From: an uncultured Cyclobacteriaceae bacterium
Lineage (GTDB): Bacteria > Bacteroidota > Bacteroidia > Cytophagales > Cyclobacteriaceae
Length of the DNA: 51,874 nt
Assembly: GCA_937958005.1 (NCBI GenBank)
Contig: CALGOB010000153.1
Location: 1 to 51,874, forward strand
Direction: 5' to 3'
Shown here one piece after another: positions 16,646-25,600 of this stretch. Numbering within the stretch: position 1 is the first letter of the stretch; the number at the start of each line of letters is the position of its first letter. The position numbers were made by a program, and so were the translations under genes. The notes under the pieces were generated by a model. That model was not told the origin of the DNA and ran no database searches. It saw nothing but the letters and a program-made list of their open reading frames with translations.

Positions 16646-17981
16646 CTAAATTTTGATTTGGATTAATATATACCCTTACTCTTTTAATCCTCCTTTGGTC
16701 TACGGCCACAGCCGTAAACGTATAATGCTTGAAATTTATTACCTCCCCAGAATGAGGTAATTTATTGTTTAATTCAAGTAGTAGTCCTCCTAATGACTCA
16801 CTTTCACCTTTCACACGCTCAAAAATAGAAACATCTACTTCAATGGCTTTACAGAAATCATTCAAGGAAGTTTTTCCTTCAAATATAAAAGTATTATCGT
16901 CTAACTTATTGTATCCTTCATTATGAACTTCATCAAACTCATCGTTGATCTCTCCAACAATCTCTTCAATAATATCTTCCAAGGTCACTAAACCTGATGT
17001 TCCTCCATATTCATCTACTACAATAGCCATATGCACTCTCTTTTCTTGAAAATCCCTAAAAAGACCATCTATCTTTTTGCTCTCAGGAACGAAAAAACCA
17101 GGTCTCAGCAAAGACTGCCAACTGTAATCTTCATCTTTCTCAACATGAGGCAGCAAATCTTTTGCATACAAGATCCCTTCTATTTTATCAATAGTTTCAT
17201 TGAATACAGGAACACGTGAATAACTATTTTTGTTGATTTGATCCATCAATTCATGAAAATCCATTTCCGTATCAAAAGCAGTAATATCCATTCTGGACTT
17301 CATCACTTGTTTAACAGAAAGTGTACTGAAATTCACAATCCCTTTCAAAATATCCTTTTGATTAGGTGTGGTTTCTTGCTCGGGGGTTAAGTCAAGTACA
17401 TGGTTTAAATCATCTACACTTACATTATACCCCTTCCTTGCAACTCTTTTTTCAATGATGTTACTCATGGTTAAAAGTACCCAAGAAATTGGCTTAAAAA
17501 AAGAATTGAAGAATGTCAAAAAGCCTGACATTAAACCAGCAAATCCTTTTCTATTATGATTAGCATATACTTTTGGTACTATTTCTCCAAACAGAATGAT
17601 AGCTGTTGTAACCGGTAGGGTAATCACCCAAAGGTAATCTTCTGTATTTTTGTTCCCAATAAATTCCCAAGTAGCATAAGTGGTAATAGTAACTATGGAA
17701 ATATTGATTAAATTATTCAATATTAGAATAGTAGCAAGTAACCTCTGAGGATTTGAAACTAGTGGCACAATTCGTTTCTCTTTGGCCAATTTAGATTCAT
17801 TGCAACTATCTAAATCTTCCTGACTCAAAGAAAAATACGCCACCTCAGATCCTGACACTAACCCAGAAAGAATCAATAGTGCTATAATGATCATTCCATT
17901 GACTACAAAAAAGGAAAGGTCAAGGTTTACTAGTGCGTCTAGTAAAACCGTGGGAAGGGGATCGTCTATGCTTGCTTCCAA
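16632..17981 (-). CDS. gldE: Gliding-associated CNNM/CorC-type membrane protein GldE
   Basis: 449 residues. An N-terminal DUF21/CNNM transmembrane domain (three to four hydrophobic helices, about 20-190, including GSEVAYFSLSQEDL) is followed by a CBS pair (about 215-340; GGTSGLVTLEDIIEEIVGEI is the second CBS end) and a CorC/HlyC C-terminal domain (about 360-440). Related proteins affect divalent cation efflux. In Bacteroidota the protein encoded next to gldD is GldE, which can partly compensate for GldD. It lies between ssb and gldD on one strand, 22 bases after ssb. Confidence 0.93.
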   Translation of the reverse strand: MEASIDDPLPTVLLDALVNLDLSFFVVNGMIIIALLILSGLVSGSEVAYFSLSQEDLDSCNESKLAKEKRIVPLVSNPQRLLATILILNNLINISIVTITTYATWEFIGNKNTEDYLWVITLPVTTAIILFGEIVPKVYANHNRKGFAGLMSGFLTFFNSFFKPISWVLLTMSNIIEKRVARKGYNVSVDDLNHVLDLTPEQETTPNQKDILKGIVNFSTLSVKQVMKSRMDITAFDTEMDFHELMDQINKNSYSRVPVFNETIDKIEGILYAKDLLPHVEKDEDYSWQSLLRPGFFVPESKKIDGLFRDFQEKRVHMAIVVDEYGGTSGLVTLEDIIEEIVGEINDEFDEVHNEGYNKLDDNTFIFEGKTSLNDFCKAIEVDVSIFERVKGESESLGGLLLELNNKLPHSGEVINFKHYTFTAVAVDQRRIKRVRVYINPNQNLDEKK

Positions 17982-18003
17982 TAATTATTGATTATAATAA
18001 AAT

Positions 18004-18477
18004 TTAAAACGGTAAATCGTCAATTTCTGTTTCAACGGCACTTGGTGGGGCTGGAGTGTTTTTATTTTCTGCGGGCACTGATGTTGTAGGTGTTTCTGTA
18101 TTATAAGAAGAAGATTGGTTTCCATAATTATTATTTCCATCCTCTGGTTTTCCACCTAAAAGAGTCATCTCTCTACCTACTACTTCAGTAGTATATCTTT
18201 TATTTCCGTCTTTATCGTCCCAAGTACGAGTCGTCAATTTTCCTTCTATATATACCTGCCTGCCTTTTGCTAAGTATTTTTCTGCAACCTCAGCCAAGGG
18301 AGTCCATAACACTACATTATGCCATTCCGTTTTAGTAACCCTCTCACCATCTTTTGTCTTATAAGTCTCACTAGTTGCTATAGGAAAGTTAGTCACTGCC
18401 CTCCCGTTCTCCATATGTCTGATTTCTGGGTCTTTTCCTAAATTCCCAACTAATATTACTTTATTTACTCCTGCCAT
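18004..18477 (-). CDS. ssb: Single-stranded DNA-binding protein
   Basis: 157 residues. The N-terminal OB fold begins [20 protein letters not shown], with the typical [20 protein letters not shown] strand (aromatic DNA contacts), then a glycine/asparagine-rich disordered linker (about 108-145), and the acidic protein-interaction tip EIDDLPF. It coats ssDNA in replication and repair as a tetramer. Co-directional with gldE and mutY; the order mutY-ssb-gldE-gldD is common in this phylum. No second ssb is in the window. Confidence 0.97.
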   Translation of the reverse strand: MAGVNKVILVGNLGKDPEIRHMENGRAVTNFPIATSETYKTKDGERVTKTEWHNVVLWTPLAEVAEKYLAKGRQVYIEGKLTTRTWDDKDGNKRYTTEVVGREMTLLGGKPEDGNNNYGNQSSSYNTETPTTSVPAENKNTPAPPSAVETEIDDLPF

Positions 18478-18619
18478 CTGTTTATGTGTTTAAATTCCTC
18501 TAAAAATCATTCCGTCAGCCTAAACTGCTAGTAAAGAGTATCACATTCAAATCATATATAGTTTATAATGTATGAATTTAACTATTTACAACTTGATAAT
18601 CAATGATACTTATAAAAAG

Positions 18620-19666
18620 CTATGTTAGAAAATATTCTTTTAAATAATTGTCTATCAATTTTGGTTTAGGTAAATCAATCAATTCATGACGGTCGAAGGC
18701 ACAAAGTTGTTTTAAAAAAAATTCATATCCCTCCAATGAAGGTAAATTAATCACAAAAAACTTTGCCCAAATTACCTGGTGTGTCAATACGTGTTTAAAT
18801 ACTTTCGATTCTTCTATGAGTGTCAATTTCTCAAGTTGAGATTTGTCAAACTGCTCCTCTATTTTGAATTCTTTACTTTCTAAAAGAAAGAAATCATACA
18901 ATCCAGCCCATATACCTTTGTCTCCTCTTTTTTTCATAAATACTTTCTCTCCAAGAGTGAAAATCAGGTATTGGAAATGTTTTTCTTTTACTTTAATCTT
19001 TTTAGACTTAACAGGAAGTCTACTTTGTGTCTTGTTTTCAAAAGAAAAACACGTACTCTGCAAGTCACAATACATGCATGCAGGATTAGCTGGGGTACAA
19101 TGCAAGGCACCGAACTCCATAATTGCTTGATTAAATAAATCAGGTCTCTCGGGATCAATAACTTGATTTAATACTTGATAAAATTCTTTTTTACTTTTAG
19201 CATCCGCGATATCCGCCTGAATCCCAAAATATCTAGCAATTACCCTGAAGACATTCCCATCTAAAACGGGTGAAACTTCTTTAAAACAAAATGAAGCAAT
19301 AGCTGCAGAAGTGTAATCCCCTATCCCTTTTAATTTTTTTAGTTCGGCAGCTGATTTTGGAAATTTCCCATTATGACTAGAAACTATCATTTTGGCACAG
19401 GCATGTAAATTTCTTGCTCTTGAATAATACCCCAAACCTTGCCATAATCTTAACACTTGTTGTTCTTCTGCGGAAGCTAAATCCTCCACAGTTGGGAATG
19501 TTTTTACGAAGTTTAAATAGTAAGGAAGACCTTGAACCACCCTAGTTTGTTGTAAAATAATTTCAGATAGCCATATTTTATAAGGATCTTTTGTCTCTCT
19601 CCAAGGTAAATTTCTCTTGTTTTTTATATACCAAGAGACCAATATGTCAGAAAAGTGATGATTCAT
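18620..19666 (-). CDS. mutY: A/G-specific adenine glycosylase MutY
   Basis: 348 residues. The catalytic Glu35 sits in LSEIILQQTRV, the helix-hairpin-helix is LKGIGDYTSAAI (about 112-123), the catalytic Asp136 is in VLDGNVFRV, and the 4Fe-4S cluster ligands are Cys190, Cys197, Cys200 and Cys206 (C-x6-C-x2-C-x5-C). A NUDIX-like C-terminal domain (about 230-345) recognises 8-oxoG. It removes adenine mispaired with 8-oxoguanine. It diverges from the HU-type gene across about 107 bases. Confidence 0.97.
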   Translation of the reverse strand: MNHHFSDILVSWYIKNKRNLPWRETKDPYKIWLSEIILQQTRVVQGLPYYLNFVKTFPTVEDLASAEEQQVLRLWQGLGYYSRARNLHACAKMIVSSHNGKFPKSAAELKKLKGIGDYTSAAIASFCFKEVSPVLDGNVFRVIARYFGIQADIADAKSKKEFYQVLNQVIDPERPDLFNQAIMEFGALHCTPANPACMYCDLQSTCFSFENKTQSRLPVKSKKIKVKEKHFQYLIFTLGEKVFMKKRGDKGIWAGLYDFFLLESKEFKIEEQFDKSQLEKLTLIEESKVFKHVLTHQVIWAKFFVINLPSLEGYEFFLKQLCAFDRHELIDLPKPKLIDNYLKEYFLT

Positions 19667-19721
19667 GGTGTCAAAACTAATTTAATTGTACCATGATTTT
19701 TTTATTTCAGTGCAGCTAAAT

Positions 19722-19729
19722 TAAATTTG
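19722..19729 (+). promoter_or_regulatory. Candidate -7 element for HU-type gene
   Basis: TAAATTTG matches TAnnTTTG and lies 44 bases before the GTG start. No good TTG at the expected distance. Confidence 0.4.
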
Positions 19730-19773
19730 TGCGCTAATTAAATAGGTGCCTCACCTAGTAAACCCACAAAATT

Positions 19774-20064
19774 GTGACTAAAGCAGAAGTAATAAACGAA
19801 ATATCCGAAAAGACTGGAATAGATAAGACGGATGTACAGATAACAGTAGAAGCATTTTTTACTGTTGTTAAGAATTCAATGGCGGAAGGAGAAAACATTT
19901 ACGTTAGAGGGTTCGGTAGTTTTGTGAATAAAAAACGAGCCAAGAAAATTGCCCGTAACATTTCTAAAAATACTGCAATCGTAATTGACGAACATTATAT
20001 CCCAAGTTTCAAACCATCTAAAGTCTTTATAGAGAAGATTAAAGATAGTAAGAAGATCAAATAA
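19774..20064 (+). CDS. HU/IHF-family DNA-binding protein
   Basis: 96 residues with a GTG start at 19774; no ATG is available, and the sequence TKAEVINEISEKTGIDKTDV begins exactly as the family does. The beta-arm core is YVRGFGSFVNKKRAKKIARN, normally GFGxFxxxxRxxRxGRNP; here the proline-tipped arm segment is replaced by ISKNTAIVIDE, with the closing PSFKPSKVFIEKI. Nucleoid architectural protein. It leads a run of HU, TPR, 29-residue protein and rng genes, an arrangement I recall as conserved in this order. Confidence 0.93.
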   Translation: MTKAEVINEISEKTGIDKTDVQITVEAFFTVVKNSMAEGENIYVRGFGSFVNKKRAKKIARNISKNTAIVIDEHYIPSFKPSKVFIEKIKDSKKIK

Positions 20065-20072
20065 CTTTTTCT

Positions 20073-20882
20073 ATGAAGCTTCAATTACTGCTTTCTATTG
20101 CTTCGATTCTGATGATTCTGGGCTTATTCCAATTACCAAGGGTGGTAGTTGAAAATGACGTAGTCACAAATGCTCAGCAACTTGCTGAGCCAGACTCACT
20201 TTCGGGTGGTGGCCATGCGATAGAAATCAGTGAGGAAACTGCAAAAATTGTAGCTTCGTTGCAAGAAAAAATTAATACTGAGGGAAATCCAAAAAAAATA
20301 GTTAATTTTGCGGACTCTTTGAGTAAAATGTATATCAGCTTTAATCAGCTGGATAGTGCATATAAGTATGCACAAAAGATCTTTGAAATTGATTCTGAAG
20401 AATTTGGACGTTTAAGAGCAGGTTTGTTGACCTATGATATTTTTGAATTGACAACAGATCAAGCGAAAGCTACTGCCTTGGGCCAGAAAGTGAGGGATTA
20501 TCTTGAGCCTATTGTTAATAGCACTCAAGATGAATCACTAAGGGTTAAAGTAGGTATGACTTATGTCTCCACACAAAACCCTATGAAAGGTATTCTTATG
20601 ATCAGAGGTGTATTAGATGAGAATCCTCAAAACATTGAAGCAATGTTTAAATTAGGGATTCTTGCTATTCAATCTGGTCAACTGGAAAGAGCAATAAGTA
20701 GGTTTGAACAAATTCTATCAATAGCACCTGACGACTGGAATTCGGTGCTGTATCTTGGCATAAGCCAAGCTGAAATAGGAGAAGTAGACAAAGCCAAAAA
20801 ACAGTTTGACAGAATCATAGAAGAAAGTAATGTTCCGGTACTTGTGCAAATTGCACAAGATTACCAGAAAGAAATAAATTAG
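20073..20882 (+). CDS. TPR-repeat protein, membrane-anchored
   Basis: 269 residues. An uncleaved-looking N-terminal hydrophobic segment (LLLSIASILMILGLFQL, about 4-20) is followed by a linker and tetratricopeptide repeats (about 85-120, 185-255; for example NIEAMFKLGILAIQSGQLER and WNSVLYLGISQAEIGEVDKA). It is likely anchored in the inner membrane facing the periplasm as a protein-interaction scaffold; partner unknown. It starts 8 bases after the HU-type gene and precedes the small basic protein and rng, so it is probably one operon. Confidence 0.8.
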   Translation: MKLQLLLSIASILMILGLFQLPRVVVENDVVTNAQQLAEPDSLSGGGHAIEISEETAKIVASLQEKINTEGNPKKIVNFADSLSKMYISFNQLDSAYKYAQKIFEIDSEEFGRLRAGLLTYDIFELTTDQAKATALGQKVRDYLEPIVNSTQDESLRVKVGMTYVSTQNPMKGILMIRGVLDENPQNIEAMFKLGILAIQSGQLERAISRFEQILSIAPDDWNSVLYLGISQAEIGEVDKAKKQFDRIIEESNVPVLVQIAQDYQKEIN

Positions 20883-20907
20883 TTTTATAAATTAAAACAT
20901 TAGAATT

Positions 20908-20997
20908 ATGCCTTGCGGTAAGAAAAGAAAAAGACATAAGATTGCAACACACAAAAGGAAAAAAAGATTAAGAAAAAACAGACACAAGAAGAAGTAG
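20908..20997 (+). CDS. 29-residue basic AURKAIP1/COX24-like ribosomal-type protein
   Basis: ATG at 20908, TAG at 20995-20997; 29 codons beginning MPCGKKRKRHKIATHKRKK and then further Arg/Lys, about 70 percent basic. It belongs to a tiny conserved Bacteroidota protein annotated as AURKAIP1/COX24 domain (related to mitoribosomal mS38) and usually encoded just before rng. Such peptides are thought to be ribosome components. It lies 25 bases after the TPR gene and 40 before rng. Confidence 0.85.
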   Translation: MPCGKKRKRHKIATHKRKKRLRKNRHKKK

Positions 20998-21037
20998 TCT
21001 GAACTTTTTATAATTTGGTATTAAACCATTTTAGATA

Positions 21038-22588
21038 TTGAGTAATGAATTAATCATAAACTCAACTCAAAATGGAAGCCGAATTGCCCTTTTAAAGAAC
21101 AAACAACTTGTTGAGTTTCATCAAGAAAAAGATGATGCCAAATTCAATGTTGGTGATATATACCTTGGTAATGTAAGAAAGGTAGTTCCAGGATTGAATG
21201 CAGCTTTCATAGACATTGGCTATGAAAAAGATGCATTCCTTCATTACTTGGATCTAGGCCCTCAGGTACAGTCACTTAACAAGTTTACTAAGTTTGTACT
21301 TAATCGGAAAAATATCAGTTCCAAGCTCGGTAAGTTTAAAAACGAGCAAGATATTAATAAGCTTGGAAAGATAAATCAGGTATTGACCAAAGGCCAGAAA
21401 ATACTGGTACAGGTTGTCAAAGAGCCTATTTCGACTAAAGGGCCACGTCTTTCATGTGAGTTGTCTATTGCGGGCAGGTATTTAGTACTTGTGCCGTTTT
21501 CAAATGTAGTCAGTGTTTCTAAGAAGATAACTGACGGCAATGAGAGAAAAAGACTTCATAGACTAGTAAGTTCAATCAAACCCGATAATTTTGGGGTGAT
21601 CATCCGTACAGTTGCTTCAAATAAGGATGTTAAAGAACTTGACAAGGATTTAAGAAACCTCGTTGATATATGGGACGAAGGTATTAAAGAACTTAAAAAG
21701 GCCAAGCCTAGAGATAAGGTGATTGGCGAAATGAACCGAGCGAGTTCTATATTAAGAGATGTACTTAATGAATCATTCGACAGTATTGTTGTAGACGATA
21801 AAACAATACATGGGGAAATAAGAGATTACATCCAAAACATTGCCCCAGAAAAGGGGAAAATCCTAAAACAGCATGCTTCACGTTCAAAGATTTTTGAGCA
21901 CTATGGAATCGAAAAGCAATTAAAAACGCTTTTTGGTCAATCAGTAAGTGTTTCTGGTGGAGGATATTTAATTATAGAACATACTGAAGCTCTACATGTA
22001 ATTGATGTCAACAGTGGCAATAAATCGAACGCTGAAGACAATCAAGAAGCAACCGCTTTAAAAGTTAACCTAGATGCCGCTAGAGAAATAGCAAGACAAT
22101 TAAGGTTAAGAGACATGGGCGGTATCATCGTAATCGATTTTATCGACATGAGGAGGACCGAAAATAAAAGGCAGCTCTTCGATAAAATGAAAGATGAGAT
22201 GAAGGACGATAGGTCAAAGTTTACTATTCTTCCATTATCTAAATTCGGTTTGATGCAAATCACCAGGCAAAGAGTAAGGCCTGAGCTAAACATCATGACA
22301 AAAGAAGTTTGCCCATCTTGTAATGGAACAGGAAAAATTTCTGCTTCTATTCAAGTGGCTGATGTAATAGAGGAATATGTGAAACATTTCTTTACTAAGC
22401 AAAATGAGAAAAAACTCACTGTTGCAGTTCACCCTTATTTACATTCATATTTTACAAAAGGAGTAATCTCTAAAAGAACTAATTGGTTCTTCACTTATTT
22501 TAAATGGGTGGATATTATAGAGGATAGTTCTCTTGCTCTTACGGAGTTTCATTTTCACAATTCCACTGGAGAGTTAATAGAAATCTAA
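21038..22588 (+). CDS. rng: Ribonuclease E/G family protein (RNase G)
   Basis: 516 residues, TTG start (SNELIINSTQNG). An S1-type RNA-binding domain spans about 37-130, with a Bacteroidota insertion after DLGPQVQ. The RNase E/G catalytic core carries IDVNSGNKSN and the metal-binding IIVIDFIDMRR, and the zinc-link motif CPSCNGTG (about 423-430) completes it. It lacks the long C-terminal scaffold of RNase E, so it is the short RNase G type. Endonuclease for rRNA maturation and mRNA decay. It closes the operon and is followed by a strong terminator. Confidence 0.95.
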   Translation: MSNELIINSTQNGSRIALLKNKQLVEFHQEKDDAKFNVGDIYLGNVRKVVPGLNAAFIDIGYEKDAFLHYLDLGPQVQSLNKFTKFVLNRKNISSKLGKFKNEQDINKLGKINQVLTKGQKILVQVVKEPISTKGPRLSCELSIAGRYLVLVPFSNVVSVSKKITDGNERKRLHRLVSSIKPDNFGVIIRTVASNKDVKELDKDLRNLVDIWDEGIKELKKAKPRDKVIGEMNRASSILRDVLNESFDSIVVDDKTIHGEIRDYIQNIAPEKGKILKQHASRSKIFEHYGIEKQLKTLFGQSVSVSGGGYLIIEHTEALHVIDVNSGNKSNAEDNQEATALKVNLDAAREIARQLRLRDMGGIIVIDFIDMRRTENKRQLFDKMKDEMKDDRSKFTILPLSKFGLMQITRQRVRPELNIMTKEVCPSCNGTGKISASIQVADVIEEYVKHFFTKQNEKKLTVAVHPYLHSYFTKGVISKRTNWFFTYFKWVDIIEDSSLALTEFHFHNSTGELIEI

Positions 22589-22590
22589 TT

Positions 22591-22622
22591 AAAAAGTCCT
22601 GATTTATTATCAGGACTTTTTT
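22591..22622. terminator. Bidirectional terminator after rng
   Basis: AAAAAGTCCTGAT pairs with ATCAGGACTTTTT around a TTATT loop, with a T run on the plus strand and the matching A run for the minus strand. It lies between the convergent rng and the barrel gene. Confidence 0.92.
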
Positions 22623-22625
22623 CTT

Positions 22626-23258
22626 CTAAAATTTAATTCCTAAATCTAAAGATACTGTGGTATTCCTTATCGCAAAGTTATCCTTAGTTATGTCTAGCAA
22701 CCCTCTGTGATAAGAAAGTCCTCCAAATAGGATGTTACTTGCACCTAATTTGTATTCAACACCCGCCCCTAATACTACAGCTGTGTCAAAGAAACTAAAG
22801 TCAGATACCAAAGTACTACTTCCCTCTAGTGCTTCATCGAAAACCAGCGCTTCTAACTCGACACCAACTTGAAAATAAACTTTAATACCAGGGCTAACTT
22901 CATTGGTGTATAACTTAAAGGTAAGAGGTATCTGTATGTATTGAGTTCTGTATTCCTCATCTACAACAGTAGGCATTGCTATACTCGAATCTATTCTTCT
23001 AATCTTTAATCTCTTTGGAGTATAGATTAACCCAGTACTAAAACTGTATGAATCTGTAATTTCTTTATCCACTACTAACCCTAGAGATATCCCCAACGTA
23101 CTATTTTCTGTTGAAGTAGTTACTAAGTCTTCTTCATCATCAAAAGACCTGTTATCTACCAAGATAGGTGAAAACTTCAATCCAAGTTTAATTTGTCCTT
23201 TAACACTTAATGAGGCTGCTAAAAAAACTAAGAAAGTGAAAGCCAATATTTTTTTCAT
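22626..23258 (-). CDS. PorT-like outer-membrane beta-barrel protein
   Basis: About 210 residues from Met at 23258 (MKKILAFTFLVFLAASLSVKGQ is a proper signal peptide; an in-frame ATG 33 bases further upstream only adds a non-signal extension). The mature part has alternating beta strands (LGLKFSPILVDN, GISLGLVVDKEI, YSFSTGLIYTPKRLK, GLSYHRGLLDI) and ends TVSLDLGIKF with a terminal Phe, typical of the small outer-membrane barrels of this phylum. Convergent with rng. No partner gene points to a function. Confidence 0.82.
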   Translation of the reverse strand: MKKILAFTFLVFLAASLSVKGQIKLGLKFSPILVDNRSFDDEEDLVTTSTENSTLGISLGLVVDKEITDSYSFSTGLIYTPKRLKIRRIDSSIAMPTVVDEEYRTQYIQIPLTFKLYTNEVSPGIKVYFQVGVELEALVFDEALEGSSTLVSDFSFFDTAVVLGAGVEYKLGASNILFGGLSYHRGLLDITKDNFAIRNTTVSLDLGIKF

Positions 23259-23428
23259 TGTCAACAATTTTATTAAGTTGTCAAAAAACATTAATAATCA
23301 TCAATTTTTAATAATGATTCTTGTTACAACTGTTTCAAAAGTATAATTTGATTGTAATTTTACGTTATCAGCTAAATTAGCTGTTCAATACAGCATATAA
23401 AAAGTAAGTGAGTAAAAAGTGTGTGTTT

Positions 23429-24448
23429 ATGGCAAATAATTATCAAAAGAACATTTTATTGTGCATTTGTTTCCTAATCGCTTGGCTTTTGTCAGGTTGC
23501 GGAGAAAACATACAATCTTGTGTTGAATTACCTGCAGATACTCAAAAAGAAACTATCAACTATGTAAGACTTGAGGAAGATCTTTTCAACAGCCGAAATG
23601 TTGAGGATACTAGAAAAATACTTTTCGAAAATCCTCTTTTCGCTAAATATTTTTTAGATGGAAATGAATACCCAAGCATGGATATCATTGCTAATAAACT
23701 TTTGGGAATAGCCAATAATCCTTCCATTGATACTGTTTATCAAGAAACAATTGAGGCATTTGGTAACCTTGAAGGGTTAACTGATGAATTATCGACCGCC
23801 TATGCTTGGCTCAAATATTACTATCCTAAATCCAAAACTCCTTTAGTAAAAACAACCATAACCGGTTTATATAATGACTTATATGTCTCTGATTCATTAT
23901 TAATTATAGGGCTAGACTATTTTATTGGTGAAGGTGCTACTTTTAGGCCTATCAATACGCCGCAGTACATCTTAAAAAGGTATGAAAAAGAATCTATCAT
24001 ACCACTTATTTTCAGCTTTGTCTCAGAGAATTATGCCGATTATGACAGAAAAGACAACACGCTCATAGCTGATATGATTAATTATGGGAAATCTTACTAT
24101 TTCACAAAAAAAATGATGCCCTGTAAAAATGATGGATGGATAGTAGGTTATAGTGAGGAAGAATTATTAAAGATAGGAGAAAATGAAGATATAATCTGGG
24201 CACATTTTATTGATAGGCAATTGTTATTTGAAACAGATCATTTCAAAAAGAATAAATACATCAGTGAAAGACCTAATGTTTATGAGATTGGAGACCAGTG
24301 TCCTGGGAGAATAGGGCGTTGGTTAGGATGGCAAATTGTAAATGCCTATATGAAAAGAAACCCCGATGTTTCTTTGCAACAGTTAATGAAAGAAACAAAT
24401 GTTCAAAAAATACTGAATGATAGTAAGTATAAGCCCCAAGGGAAATAA
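23429..24448 (+). CDS. gldB: Gliding motility lipoprotein GldB
   Basis: 339 residues from the ATG at 23429; a GTG 21 bases upstream is less likely because MANNYQKNILLCICFLIAWLL leads straight to the lipobox SGC (lipid Cys at about 24). Recognisable GldB blocks: LIIGLDYFIGEGA, the segment with TPQYILKRYEKESIIP, DNTLIADMINYGKSYYF, ENEDIIWAHFID and CPGRIGRWLGWQIVNAYM near the C-terminus. GldB is needed for gliding and the secretion machinery linked to it. It diverges from the barrel gene. Confidence 0.93.
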   Translation: MANNYQKNILLCICFLIAWLLSGCGENIQSCVELPADTQKETINYVRLEEDLFNSRNVEDTRKILFENPLFAKYFLDGNEYPSMDIIANKLLGIANNPSIDTVYQETIEAFGNLEGLTDELSTAYAWLKYYYPKSKTPLVKTTITGLYNDLYVSDSLLIIGLDYFIGEGATFRPINTPQYILKRYEKESIIPLIFSFVSENYADYDRKDNTLIADMINYGKSYYFTKKMMPCKNDGWIVGYSEEELLKIGENEDIIWAHFIDRQLLFETDHFKKNKYISERPNVYEIGDQCPGRIGRWLGWQIVNAYMKRNPDVSLQQLMKETNVQKILNDSKYKPQGK

Positions 24449-24465
24449 TATTAACAGAATATTCA

Positions 24466-24495
24466 CAAAAAAAGAGTTGATCCAATTAGATCAAC
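24466..24495 (-). terminator. Terminator for the lanthipeptide-like gene
   Basis: GTTGATC / GATCAAC stem (24476-24482 and 24489-24495); on the minus strand it is followed by seven or more T. It lies 28 bases after the peptide gene and also between it and gldB. Confidence 0.8.
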
Positions 24496-24523
24496 CCCCT
24501 TTAAGAATCTAGCTAAATAATTA

Positions 24524-24718
24524 TTAGCAAGTTCTTGTACGACCATTACAATCTATTGCATCTGTTCTGTTACAGTTACCGTTTCTAGATTGAGCACAAA
24601 GAATGATTGATCCAATAGTACCCATACCACCTTTTACCGTGTTCACATTTTCATCATTCATATCTGTCACAAAACTTTGAACTTTCAATGACTTTAGAGA
24701 TAATTTACTTTTTTTCAT
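24524..24718 (-). CDS. Pinensin-like class I lanthipeptide precursor
   Basis: 64 residues. The leader KLSLKSLKVQSFVTDMN matches the Bacteroidota class I lanthipeptide/pinensin type (LxSLKVQSFVT), ending in VKGG at 28-31. The 33-residue core has Cys41, Cys49, Cys57, Cys64, nearly evenly spaced, and Thr34, Ser37, Ser44, Thr52, Thr61, Thr63 as possible dehydration sites. No dehydratase (LanB), cyclase (LanC) or peptidase-transporter is in the window, so the maturation genes must be elsewhere or absent. It has its own terminator. Confidence 0.82.
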   Translation of the reverse strand: MKKSKLSLKSLKVQSFVTDMNDENVNTVKGGMGTIGSIILCAQSRNGNCNRTDAIDCNGRTRTC

Positions 24719-25004
24719 AGTTACATTTGATTAAACGTTAAAACTGAAATCAGTAACTAATTAACGCTTTGATACGCTTCATATAATTACTATGTCTCGA
24801 GTTATTAAAAGCAAAGTAGATATTCTAACTCATTGTAAAAACAGAGGTTATATAACTGCAATATTCTCATTCATATTTGTCAATTGTTATTTCATAAATG
24901 AAAATCTATTAAATTCCAATAGCTTGCTTAATTGCAGAAAATAGGCCTTAAAATGCTTTCAGAAAAAAATTAGTGAATGATGGCAAGATTCATTAACTAG
25001 CAAT

Positions 25005-25469
25005 ATGCCTTTGTTTTTATCTGAAGAGCTACAAAAAATCACTGGACTGATCCCTCATGCTCAAAAATCTAACCCAGTTGTTTCTAAAAAAGGGATAGAT
25101 TGGCATTTAAGTCATTCATTAAAAGTCATCAACGGGATTTGTAAAGCTTTAATCGTTTCAGATTCTTCTGAATACAAGCATTCCTTTAATATTAAAAGAT
25201 CTTATGTTTTTTTAACTGGTGGTTTCCCCAGAGGAGTTGGCAAAGCGCCAAAAGCCGTTTCGCCTTCTGATCAGATAACCGAGGAAGATTTATTGAATCA
25301 AATAAATAAAGTACGGGCCATTATTCCTGAGCTTTCTACACTACCGTTAAATAGTCATTTCAAACATCCTTATTTTGGAATGTTGAATTTAGAAAGATCT
25401 AAGAAATTCTTAATAATTCATACCAATCATCATTTCAAAATAATAAAAGACATATTGAAGAACCAGTAA
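25005..25469 (+). CDS. DUF1569/DinB-like protein
   Basis: 154 residues. It resembles DUF1569 members of the DinB/YfiT four-helix superfamily: DWHLSHSLKVINGI (32-45) at the first metal-ligand helix, and a C-terminal HPYFGMLN and IIHTNHHFKII (about 119-145) whose histidines would complete a metal site. Such proteins bind a divalent metal and may act as thiol-dependent transferases; substrate unknown. It is monocistronic, 287 bases after the lanthipeptide-like gene on the other strand and 34 bases before a family-A repeat. Confidence 0.8.
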   Translation: MPLFLSEELQKITGLIPHAQKSNPVVSKKGIDWHLSHSLKVINGICKALIVSDSSEYKHSFNIKRSYVFLTGGFPRGVGKAPKAVSPSDQITEEDLLNQINKVRAIIPELSTLPLNSHFKHPYFGMLNLERSKKFLIIHTNHHFKIIKDILKNQ

Positions 25470-25503
25470 CCCTTCTCGGTTGTTTAGTCTAACTATCTTA
25501 AAA

Positions 25504-25600
25504 TTTAATCCCTAAGGGATATTAATTCCCCGACTCTTGAGTCGATCATTAAATTATTGCCCATAGATACCCCGTACCCTTGGGTCGGGGTTGGTTCATT
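25504..25600 (+). repeat. Family A repeat, main subtype
   Basis: Full copy, identical in structure to 7397-7493. Its last T and the following G form the TTG where the pseudogene's start should be, so the insertion replaced or altered the native start codon. Confidence 0.92.
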
